From Actinoplanes lutulentus (lineage in GTDB: Bacteria; Actinomycetota; Actinomycetes; Mycobacteriales; Micromonosporaceae): a stretch of 64,000 nt of DNA. The stretch is from contig NZ_QLMJ01000005.1 in assembly GCF_003259845.1 (NCBI RefSeq), positions 372,001-436,000 of the forward strand, written 5' to 3'. Of this stretch, positions 36,695 through 44,138 are shown piece after piece. Position 1 is the first letter of the stretch, and each line of letters starts with the position of its first letter. The notes beneath the pieces are model-generated. The model worked only from the letters and a program-made list of their open reading frames with translations, searched no databases and was not told where the DNA came from. The translations under genes and the position numbers were made by a program.

Positions 36695-38421
36695 CTGTCT
36701 TCGAAGTCTGGGCACCTGAGAAAACTCCCCGTCTGCTGATCGGCGGGCAGGAGCACGCGATGGAGGCCGGTGAGTCCGGCTGGTGGCGTCTCGACGTGCC
36801 CGACGCCGGCCCCGGCGCCGATTACGCGTTCCTGCTCCCGGACTTCCCGACCCCGCTGCCCGACCCGCGCTCGCCCTGGCAGCCGGACGGGGTGCACGGG
36901 CCGAGCCGGGTCTACGACCACGCCGATTTCGCCTGGACCGACCAGGGCTGGAGCGGCCGGCAACTGCCCGGCGCGGTGCTGTACGAGCTGCACATCGGCA
37001 CGTTCACGCCGGAGGGCACGTTCGACGCCGCCATCGAGCGGCTGGACCACCTCGTCGAGCTCGGTGTCGACCTGGTCGAGCTGCTGCCGGTCAACGCGTT
37101 CAACGGCACCTACAACTGGGGTTACGACGGCGTCTGCTGGTACGCGCCGCAGGAGACCTACGGCGGCCCGGACGGGCTGAAGCGCTTCGTCGACGCGGCA
37201 CACGCGAAGGGCCTCGGCGTCGTCCTCGACGTGGTCTACAACCACTTCGGGCCCAGCGGGGCGTACGCGCCGATGTTCGCGCCGTATCTCTCCACCGGCA
37301 GCAACACCTGGGGCAGCTCGCTGAACCTGGACGGGCCGGAATCGGACAGCGTCCGGCGGTACATCGCGGACAGCGTGCTGATGTGGCTGCGGGACTACCA
37401 CGTCGACGGCCTGCGGCTGGACGCCGTGCACGCGCTGCACGACGAGGGCGCCGTGCACCTGCTGGAGCTGCTCGCCATCGAGGTCGAGTCGCTCTCCGCG
37501 CACGTGCGGCGGCCGCTCACGCTGATCGCCGAGTCGGACCTCAACGACGCCAAGCTGATCACCCCGCGGGAGGCCGGCGGTTACGGCCTGCACGCCCAGT
37601 GGGACGATGACGTGCACCACGCCCTGCACGCCCTGCTGACCGGCGAGCGTCAGGGTTACTACGGCGACTTCGGGTCGCTGGACTGTCTGCGTACCGTCCT
37701 GGAAGGCGCGTTCTTCCACGCCGGGACCTGGTCGAGTTTCCGCGGGCGGCGGCACGGCCGGCCGGTCGACCGGCAGCGCACCGCCGGGCACCGGTTCGTC
37801 GCGTTCCTGCAGAACCATGACCAGATCGGCAACCGGGCGATCGGCGACCGGCTCACCGCGAGCCTCTCGCCCGGCCTGCTCAAGGTCGGCGCGACGCTGC
37901 TGCTGACCTCGCCGTTCACCCCGATGCTCTTCATGGGCGAGGAATGGGCGGCAACCAGCCCCTGGCAGTTCTTCACCAGCCACCCCGAGCCGGACCTGGC
38001 CGCCGCCGTGCAGACCGGACGGCGCCGCGAGTTCGCCCGGCACGGCTGGGACGAGGCCGACGTGCCCGACCCGCAGGACCCGGCCACCTTCGAGCGTTCC
38101 AAGCTGGACTGGTCCGAGCCGGAAAAGCCCGGCCATGCCGAGATCCTGGACCTCTACAAGCGGCTGATCAAGGTACGCCGGGCCGTCCCGGACCTCACCG
38201 ACCCGTGGCTCAGCGACGTCGAGGTCTGGCACGGCGACCAGCACGTGGTGATCCGCCGCGGGTCGTACGTGGTGGTGGCGAACCTGGCCGGGGTGGAGCA
38301 GACGGTCAGCGTCCGCTCGCCCGTGCGCTCGGTGCTGTTCACCACCGAGCAGGGTGTCGTGGTCCAGCGTGACCGGCTGGTGCTTCCGGCGGAGAGTGCG
38401 GCAGTGGTCGCGGTGCGGTGA
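36691..38421 (+). CDS. treZ: Malto-oligosyltrehalose trehalohydrolase
   Basis: Releases trehalose from maltooligosyl-trehalose. The 576-residue GH13 protein has an N-terminal beta domain starting [19 protein letters not shown], then [53 protein letters not shown] and [12 protein letters not shown], ending in a C-terminal beta domain. ATG 36691 overlaps the treY stop. With GlgX and TreY it completes the glycogen-to-trehalose route used for osmotic and desiccation protection. Confidence 0.95.
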   Translation: MTVFEVWAPEKTPRLLIGGQEHAMEAGESGWWRLDVPDAGPGADYAFLLPDFPTPLPDPRSPWQPDGVHGPSRVYDHADFAWTDQGWSGRQLPGAVLYELHIGTFTPEGTFDAAIERLDHLVELGVDLVELLPVNAFNGTYNWGYDGVCWYAPQETYGGPDGLKRFVDAAHAKGLGVVLDVVYNHFGPSGAYAPMFAPYLSTGSNTWGSSLNLDGPESDSVRRYIADSVLMWLRDYHVDGLRLDAVHALHDEGAVHLLELLAIEVESLSAHVRRPLTLIAESDLNDAKLITPREAGGYGLHAQWDDDVHHALHALLTGERQGYYGDFGSLDCLRTVLEGAFFHAGTWSSFRGRRHGRPVDRQRTAGHRFVAFLQNHDQIGNRAIGDRLTASLSPGLLKVGATLLLTSPFTPMLFMGEEWAATSPWQFFTSHPEPDLAAAVQTGRRREFARHGWDEADVPDPQDPATFERSKLDWSEPEKPGHAEILDLYKRLIKVRRAVPDLTDPWLSDVEVWHGDQHVVIRRGSYVVVANLAGVEQTVSVRSPVRSVLFTTEQGVVVQRDRLVLPAESAAVVAVR

Positions 38422-38462
38422 CGCGTACCCAAGGGGCTGGGAAAGGCTGGGGAGCACGGGCC

Positions 38463-38660
38463 GTGAGGCGCGGCATCGTGCTGTACCGGCGGGTGTCGCC
38501 GCGTCTCGCGACCCGCTGCCGTTACACGCCCACCTGCAGTGCCTATGCGCTGGAGGCGATCGAGCGGTACGGGCTCGGCAAGGGCGGGCGGATGGCGCTG
38601 GCCCGGCTGGCGCGGTGTGGGCCGCGGGTCCCTTTCGGTACCTCGGACCCCGTTCCGTGA
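38463..38660 (+). CDS. yidD: YidD-family membrane protein insertion factor
   Basis: A 65-residue basic protein of the YidD (Hha-like haemolytic) family: [32 protein letters not shown], then a shortened end that keeps the terminal DPVP. YidD helps YidC insert proteins into the membrane and is normally found in the rnpA-yidC cluster, so this is likely a second copy. GTG 38463 has GGAG eight bases upstream; a GTG at 38418 that overlaps the treZ stop is the alternative. It follows the trehalose genes in the same direction. Confidence 0.82.
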   Translation: MRRGIVLYRRVSPRLATRCRYTPTCSAYALEAIERYGLGKGGRMALARLARCGPRVPFGTSDPVP

Positions 38661-38675
38661 CATCGGTGTAGCACC

Positions 38676-39830
38676 ATGTCCGGCATGGTCGACCGGGACG
38701 AGAGTGAGATTGAACCGGTGGGGCGGCGGTTCCGGCAGTGGACGCCGCCGGATCTGCCGTGGCTGCGCCGCCGGATCGTCCCGCCTCTCGATGTGACCGC
38801 CGAGGAGATCGCCTCACGGGACATCGCCGAGCAGGAGGTCTTCGAGGAGGTCATCGAGGAGGTTCAGCTTCGCTCGATCGCCGACTGGGAGTACCGGTTC
38901 CGGGCGTGGCGGCTCGCCGGGCTGGGCCTGCTGCTGGTGGTCGTGCTGGTGGTGACGATGAGCCGGCTGCTGGTCGGCGGGCCGCCGTCGGTGGCCGAGC
39001 TGCGCGAGCAGGCCGGAGTGGACACCTGGACCACGCTGGACATCGGCGTGAAGGACGACCAATACGGGACGGCGTTCTTCGATACCAAGTCGCGGTTGTG
39101 GTCGGGGTTCGACATCGACATCGCTTACATGATCGCGGAGGACCTCGGGTTCCGCCGGGACGACGTGCGGTTCTACGGGATGGAGAGCGAGGACCGCGCC
39201 CGGATGCAGGCGAACGACGCCAAGGGCAACCGGGTGCCGGTGCAGCTGGTGATAGCCAGTTACAGCGTGACCGATGCGCGTCGGGCTGCCGGGGTCAAAT
39301 TCTCGGCGCCCTACCTGTTCACCGAGCAGTCGGTGATCACGCTCAAGGATCATGCGCCGGTCTCGGCGCTGCAGGATCTTTACCGCAAGAAGGTCTGCAC
39401 CTTGTCCACATCGACGAGTCAGACCGCACTGGACGACGTCAAGGCCATCGTGTCGCGGAAGAACCGGGTCCGGGAGTGCTTCGCCGAGCTTGATAAGGGT
39501 GAAGTGGATGCGATCAGCACGGACGCGGCGATCCTGGCGGGGTGGAAACACAAATTTCCCGAAAAATACGTACATTGGGATTTGGGTCTTGATTCGGTCG
39601 AGCGGTGGGGGATCAACGTCGGTGACAACCCGGCGCTGGAGAAGCTCGTCAACCTGACGCTGTACCGGTCCTACGCGGACCCGGCCGACGACCGCTGGGA
39701 GCTGGCCTACCAGAAGAACCTCCAGTCCGAGATCGACGACGACAAGCCGGTCCCGATCGCCGAAGGCATGCAGCCCCGCGTCGAACGCCCCGACGTGCGG
39801 CACCTGCCCTGGGAGGATCCGCTGGGATGA
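38676..39830 (+). CDS. Membrane-anchored family 3 solute-binding protein
   Basis: A 384-residue type II membrane protein. A cytoplasmic N-terminus of about 85 residues includes an acidic helix (EEIASRDIAEQEVFEEVIEE). One helix follows (LAGLGLLLVVVLVVTMS), then an extracellular amino-acid-binding domain of the GlnH type: LDIGVKDDQYGTAFFD, WSGFDIDIAYMIAEDLGF, DARRAAGVKFSAPYLFTEQ and GEVDAISTDAAILAG. It has no lipobox and no neighbouring ABC permease or ATPase, so it may sense rather than transport. It ends in an ATGA overlap with the next gene. Confidence 0.86.
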   Translation: MSGMVDRDESEIEPVGRRFRQWTPPDLPWLRRRIVPPLDVTAEEIASRDIAEQEVFEEVIEEVQLRSIADWEYRFRAWRLAGLGLLLVVVLVVTMSRLLVGGPPSVAELREQAGVDTWTTLDIGVKDDQYGTAFFDTKSRLWSGFDIDIAYMIAEDLGFRRDDVRFYGMESEDRARMQANDAKGNRVPVQLVIASYSVTDARRAAGVKFSAPYLFTEQSVITLKDHAPVSALQDLYRKKVCTLSTSTSQTALDDVKAIVSRKNRVRECFAELDKGEVDAISTDAAILAGWKHKFPEKYVHWDLGLDSVERWGINVGDNPALEKLVNLTLYRSYADPADDRWELAYQKNLQSEIDDDKPVPIAEGMQPRVERPDVRHLPWEDPLG

Positions 39831-40861
39831 GTGAGATTCACACCGGCGCTGTCTCCAAGGAGCGGCACGGCGCCCGGCCCCGCTATCGCGCCGAGCTCAA
39901 CTGGCTGCTCGCCGTCCTACCTGGTTTCCCGCTGCTGCTGCTCGTGCTCCGGCTCTGGTACCTCAGCCGTCAGGACATGGCCACGATGTTGCTGCTCGTG
40001 CAGTACATCAATCCGCTCGGGATGGTCGGCGCGCTCTTCATCACGCTCAGCTGGACCATCCCGGCGGCCATCCTCGTGGTCCGGATGCTCGGCGGCATTC
40101 TGCTGGTCAGTGTGCCGGGGCATGCCGGGACGTCGTACCTGGCGGTGGCCGCGCTGCGGATGCCCGGCTGGGTGGTGGCGGTGGCCGCGATGATCGCCGC
40201 GTTCACCTGGCAGTTGCAGCTGCTGCCGCTGCTCGCGCTGCTGGTCGTCGCGATCCTCGGACTGACCGCGGCGCAGAGCGTCCAGGGCGAGCGCGTGCTG
40301 ATGTTCTGGATCACGATCGGCGTACCGGTGGTGGTGGGTGTGCTGGTTTGGATCTTCGTCTGGCCGGGCATCGTCCAGGCTGTGAACGGTGGCGAGTGGT
40401 CCACTGCCGCTCTGCTCGCCCTGCCACCGTTGTTCGGTCCGGTGCTCACCGGGCCGGTGCCGGCCAAGTGGGCGCGGATGGCGACGTACTGGCCGGCGAT
40501 CGGTGCGGCGTTCGCCCTGCCGTTCGTGGTCGGCGTGGTCTTCCTGCGCGCCCCGGTCCTGCCCGACAGCGCCGTCGAGGTGGGCGCCGAGGGCAAGGCC
40601 ATCACTGTCGTACGCGGACAGCTGATCTCGGTGGACGACAACTCCACCACGATGCTGGAGGCGGACGGCGAAGTGGAGTTCATCCCCAACGGCGAGGTGC
40701 GATCCCGGACCCTCTGCCCGGACACGGCACCGCCTTCGTACAGCGGTGTGACGGTCCGCGGATGGCCCGTGGAGGCATCGGCGCTACGGTGGATCGCACC
40801 GACACGAGCGGTGACCGAAGTCGATCCAAGATGCCTGGGACGTCCCCTTGATCCGAGCTGA
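39827..40861 (+). CDS. Polytopic membrane protein, partner of the solute-binding protein
   Basis: A 344-residue protein with a short basic N-terminus, seven or eight membrane helices (about 28-240, for example LLAVLPGFPLLLLVLRLWYL and VVVGVLVWIFVWPGIVQAV), and a C-terminal domain of about 100 residues that looks extracytoplasmic: LISVDDNSTTMLEADGEVEF and paired Cys residues. Its ATG overlaps the stop of the solute-binding gene, implying a complex. It has no ABC permease motif. No family is recognised. Confidence 0.78.
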   Translation: MSEIHTGAVSKERHGARPRYRAELNWLLAVLPGFPLLLLVLRLWYLSRQDMATMLLLVQYINPLGMVGALFITLSWTIPAAILVVRMLGGILLVSVPGHAGTSYLAVAALRMPGWVVAVAAMIAAFTWQLQLLPLLALLVVAILGLTAAQSVQGERVLMFWITIGVPVVVGVLVWIFVWPGIVQAVNGGEWSTAALLALPPLFGPVLTGPVPAKWARMATYWPAIGAAFALPFVVGVVFLRAPVLPDSAVEVGAEGKAITVVRGQLISVDDNSTTMLEADGEVEFIPNGEVRSRTLCPDTAPPSYSGVTVRGWPVEASALRWIAPTRAVTEVDPRCLGRPLDPS

Positions 40862-40942
40862 GTGTATTTTCGACAACGACATGTGCGACGCGCCGCCCAC
40901 CACGTGCAGACAGCGTGGCATCGACCTGGCAGGCTGCACGCC

Positions 40943-41665
40943 ATGACCTTGCACCTCCGGTGGGCGGCCGTCACCGACCAAGGACACGTCCGGAGCAACA
41001 ACGAGGACTGTCACTACGCCGGTGACAACCTCCTTGTTGTTGCCGACGGCATGGGCGGGATGGCCGCCGGCGATCTCGCCAGTCGCCTCGCCATCGAAGC
41101 CATGGTCTCGCTCGACGTGCCGATCGCCACCGACCACCAGATGGACGCGCTGCACAAGGCGCTGGAGACGGCCAACGGCCGGATCGCCGAGCAGGTCGCT
41201 GCCGACCCGAGCCTTCAGGGGATGGGCACCACGCTGACGGCGGTGCTCTTCAACGGCGAGCGGGCGGCCATGGCCCACGTCGGCGACTCGCGTGCGTACC
41301 TTCTCCGCGACGGCCGGCTCAACCAGCTGACCAAGGACGACACGTACGTCCAGATGCTGATCGACCAGGGCCTGCTCAAGCCCGAGGAAGCGGCCGGGCA
41401 TCCACGCCGGGCCGTGGTGACCCGGGTCCTGCAGGGCGAGCCGGTCACTCCCGCGTACGTCATCGTGGAGCCGCAGCCCGGTGACCGCTGGCTGCTGTGC
41501 AGCGACGGTCTCACCGGCGTTGTCACCGACGCGACGCTGGAGCAGGAGATGCGCAGTGTGCCCGACCCGAAGTCGTGCTCGGAGCGCCTCGTCGACCTCG
41601 CGCTGCGCGGCGGCGGCCCCGACAATGTGACCGTTCTGGTCGCGGACGTGACCGCCGGAGACTGA
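40943..41665 (+). CDS. PP2C-family serine/threonine phosphatase
   Basis: A 240-residue PstP/Stp-type phosphatase that removes phosphate from Ser/Thr. Metal-site motifs are RSNNEDC, VVADGMGGMAAGD, MAHVGDSRAYLLRDG, LCSDGLT and GGPDNVTVLV. Only the soluble catalytic domain is present. It lies 81 bases after the membrane protein gene in the same direction and may answer to that sensor pair (inference). No Ser/Thr kinase is in the window. Confidence 0.92.
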   Translation: MTLHLRWAAVTDQGHVRSNNEDCHYAGDNLLVVADGMGGMAAGDLASRLAIEAMVSLDVPIATDHQMDALHKALETANGRIAEQVAADPSLQGMGTTLTAVLFNGERAAMAHVGDSRAYLLRDGRLNQLTKDDTYVQMLIDQGLLKPEEAAGHPRRAVVTRVLQGEPVTPAYVIVEPQPGDRWLLCSDGLTGVVTDATLEQEMRSVPDPKSCSERLVDLALRGGGPDNVTVLVADVTAGD

Positions 41666-41677
41666 CCAGGTATTTTA

Positions 41678-41709
41678 CTCCGGCCGCGGTACATCGGGCG
41701 CGGCCGGAG
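41678..41709 (+). promoter_or_regulatory. Hairpin covering the ribosome site of the GGDEF-EAL gene
   Basis: A perfect 11-bp stem, CTCCGGCCGCG (41678-41688) with CGCGGCCGGAG (41699-41709), and a 10-base loop. The right arm contains the GGAG (41706-41709) that serves GTG 41718. It could terminate the PP2C transcript, mask the ribosome site, or both. Confidence 0.7.
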
Positions 41710-41717
41710 AAAATCTG

Positions 41718-44024
41718 GTGGTGATTGCGAGCGTGGTCGTTCTCGCCGACCTGGCTCAGCTCGTCGTCGGGCTGATAGCCGCGGTCACCTGCCTGATCGC
41801 CGCCCGGGGCCGGGCCGGGGTTCCCCGGCACTGGCGGCACCTCGCCGCGGGCGGGCTGCTGGTCTGGTCACTGACCCGGCTGTGGATCTCCGACCCGCCG
41901 GAGCTCGTCTCCGACCTGGGCTTTCTCGTGCTGCCGGCCTGCATGCTGGTCGGGCTGCTGGCCGCCGCGCACACCCGGCCCCGGCCGGTGCCGACATCGC
42001 CGCGGCGCGACCAGCTCGCCCTGATCATCGACAGCGTGCTGATCACCGGGTCGCTGCTGGCGCTGATCTGGTCGTTCTGTGACGACGTCGCCGCCGGCTG
42101 GCCGGTCGCGTACCCGATCGTCGACCTGGTCCTGGTCACCATGGTCGTGCTGCTGCTGACCACCCGGCCCGACTCGCCGGCCGGGCGACGCCCGCTCGTG
42201 CTGATCGGGGCCGCGATACTCGCGTTCGGCACCGGCGACACGCTGCGCCTTCTGGACACCGGGCCGGCCTGGCTGGAAGTCACCGGGCACCTGCTCGGGC
42301 CGGTGTTCATCGCCCTCGCGGCGCTCAACCCGGCCCGGCCGGTCGTCGTGGGGCCGGACACCACGCTGCTCGAACACCCCTGGTTGCATCTGCTGCTGCC
42401 GTACGGGCCGGTGGTGGTGGTCGGGGGACTGCTCGTGGCGCAGACGATCGGCGGGGAGCCGCTGACCGCGTCTCAGGCGTACCTCGGCTGGTTCGGCCTG
42501 GCCCTCGTCGTCACCCGGCAGATGCTCACCATCATGGACAACACCGTGCTGCTCGACCGGATCGCCGAGGCGCAGCAGCGGTTGCACCATCAGGCGTACC
42601 ACGATCCGCTGACCGGGCTCGCGAACCGGGCGCTGTTCCGGGAACGGCTCGGCCTGGCACTGGAGGCGAACCAGAGCCGCGGCGCGCCGGTCGCGGTGCT
42701 CTTCGCCGACCTCGACGACTTCAAGCTGATCAACGACACGTTCGGGCACGCGATGGGCGATCGGGTGCTCACCGCGGTCGGGGAGCGGATGCGGTCGTGC
42801 GTACGGTCGCAGGATCTGGTGGCCCGGCTCGGCGGTGACGAGTTCGCGGTCGTGCTCGGCTTCGGATTCGAGACAGCGCAGGCTCCGCGCCGGCGCCGCG
42901 GCCGGTTCCGGCCACGACGGTACGTGTTGTCGGCCGCCGGGGTACGCGTCCACGACGGGATGGATCGGCGGGTCTCGGCGGGACGCGTCACGGCGGAGTT
43001 GCCGTACCCGGTCTGGGTCGCCGAGGCTGAGGCGATCGGCCAGCGGATGCTCGCCGAGCTGCGGGAGCCGTACCAGATCGACGGCCGCTCGGTCGGCGTC
43101 GGCGTCAGCGTCGGCCTGGTCGCGGCCGAACCCGGCGACCGGCTCTCCGCCGACATCCTGCTGCGCCGCGCCGACGCCGCGATGTACGCGGTGAAGCGGC
43201 GCGGCAAGGGCGCCCTGGTGACCTATGCCGGCCCGCGCGACTCCACCCCGAACGCCGACCTGCCGCAACTGCTCGCCGGCGCGCTCTCCGACGGCGGAAG
43301 CCCGGCCGAGGCCGGCTTCCAGGTGTACTACCAGCCGATCGTGCGGCTGTCGGACTCGACCACGGTGGCCGTCGAAGCCCTGGCCCGGTGGACCGACCCG
43401 GTTGCCGGCCCGGTGCACCCCGACGTCTTCGTCACCATGGCCGAGCGGACCGGCCTGGTCGCCGCGATCGACGACTTCGTCCTCGACCAGGCCTGCGCCG
43501 ACGCGGCCCGGCTCGCCGAGGTCTACGGCCGCCCGATCGACATCCACGTCAACGTGTCGGCCGGCCGCCTCGGGCAGCAGGGTCTGCAGGAGGCGGTGTC
43601 GGCAGCGCTGCAACGCCACGGTGTGCCCGCGTCCCGGCTGATCGTGGAGATCACCGAGACGCTGCGGATCCCGGACCTTCCCCGCGCCGCCGCCGTTCTG
43701 ACCTCGTTGCGGGGACTCGGGGTGCGGATCGCGCTGGACGATTTCGGGAGCGGGTACAACGCGCTCGCCCAGCTGCACTCGATGCCGGTCGACATCGTGA
43801 AACTGGACTCGACGCTGACAGATGTGGACGCGGAGCCGGATCGGGCCGGCGCGTTGTGCCGGTCGGTGCTGGCGATTTGCGCGGAGCTGGGGATCGCCGT
43901 GGTGGCCGAAGGGCTGGAGACGGTCGAGCGGTCGTCGGGGATGGCGGCGCTGGGGTGTCCGCTGGGCCAGGGTTATCTGTTCGGCCCCCCGGTCCCCCTG
44001 AACCGCCTGACCCCGACGCCCTGA
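41718..44024 (+). CDS. GGDEF-EAL cyclic di-GMP enzyme with membrane input domain
   Basis: A 768-residue protein. Residues 1-270 hold about eight membrane helices. The diguanylate cyclase domain follows with RLGGDEFAVVL (GGDEF at 372-376), then an EAL phosphodiesterase with VEALARW (553-555), VNVSAGRL, VEITETLRI, LDDFGSGYNALAQLH and AEGLET, all intact. Between GGDEFAVVL and the next conserved helix there is an insertion of about 50 residues (382-434) rich in Arg. GTG 41718 uses GGAG at 41706; the site lies in a hairpin. Net activity cannot be told from sequence. Confidence 0.92.
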   Translation: MVIASVVVLADLAQLVVGLIAAVTCLIAARGRAGVPRHWRHLAAGGLLVWSLTRLWISDPPELVSDLGFLVLPACMLVGLLAAAHTRPRPVPTSPRRDQLALIIDSVLITGSLLALIWSFCDDVAAGWPVAYPIVDLVLVTMVVLLLTTRPDSPAGRRPLVLIGAAILAFGTGDTLRLLDTGPAWLEVTGHLLGPVFIALAALNPARPVVVGPDTTLLEHPWLHLLLPYGPVVVVGGLLVAQTIGGEPLTASQAYLGWFGLALVVTRQMLTIMDNTVLLDRIAEAQQRLHHQAYHDPLTGLANRALFRERLGLALEANQSRGAPVAVLFADLDDFKLINDTFGHAMGDRVLTAVGERMRSCVRSQDLVARLGGDEFAVVLGFGFETAQAPRRRRGRFRPRRYVLSAAGVRVHDGMDRRVSAGRVTAELPYPVWVAEAEAIGQRMLAELREPYQIDGRSVGVGVSVGLVAAEPGDRLSADILLRRADAAMYAVKRRGKGALVTYAGPRDSTPNADLPQLLAGALSDGGSPAEAGFQVYYQPIVRLSDSTTVAVEALARWTDPVAGPVHPDVFVTMAERTGLVAAIDDFVLDQACADAARLAEVYGRPIDIHVNVSAGRLGQQGLQEAVSAALQRHGVPASRLIVEITETLRIPDLPRAAAVLTSLRGLGVRIALDDFGSGYNALAQLHSMPVDIVKLDSTLTDVDAEPDRAGALCRSVLAICAELGIAVVAEGLETVERSSGMAALGCPLGQGYLFGPPVPLNRLTPTP

Positions 44025-44068
44025 ACAGGGGTTTCGCGCCTTTTCGGCGGAGTCGGCGGGCCCTCATA

Positions 44069-44115
44069 GATCTTGTGAGTCTGAGCCGTCGGGGCAACCA
44101 CAAGCTCACAAGATC
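44069..44115. repeat. GATCTTGTGAG palindrome, copy 1
   Basis: Perfect 11-bp arms GATCTTGTGAG and CTCACAAGATC between the convergent ends of the GGDEF-EAL and hrpB genes. The inner sequence (GGCAACCACAAG) also recurs at 52666-52712 and 63601-63645. Position suits a bidirectional terminator. Confidence 0.85.
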
Positions 44116-44138
44116 CGCCGGGATGCCGCGATGTGGGG

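Noticed and set aside
38676..41665. True GlnX-GlnH-PknG locus
   Set aside because: The binding protein is similar in type, but there is no PknG kinase and the polytopic protein does not look like GlnX.
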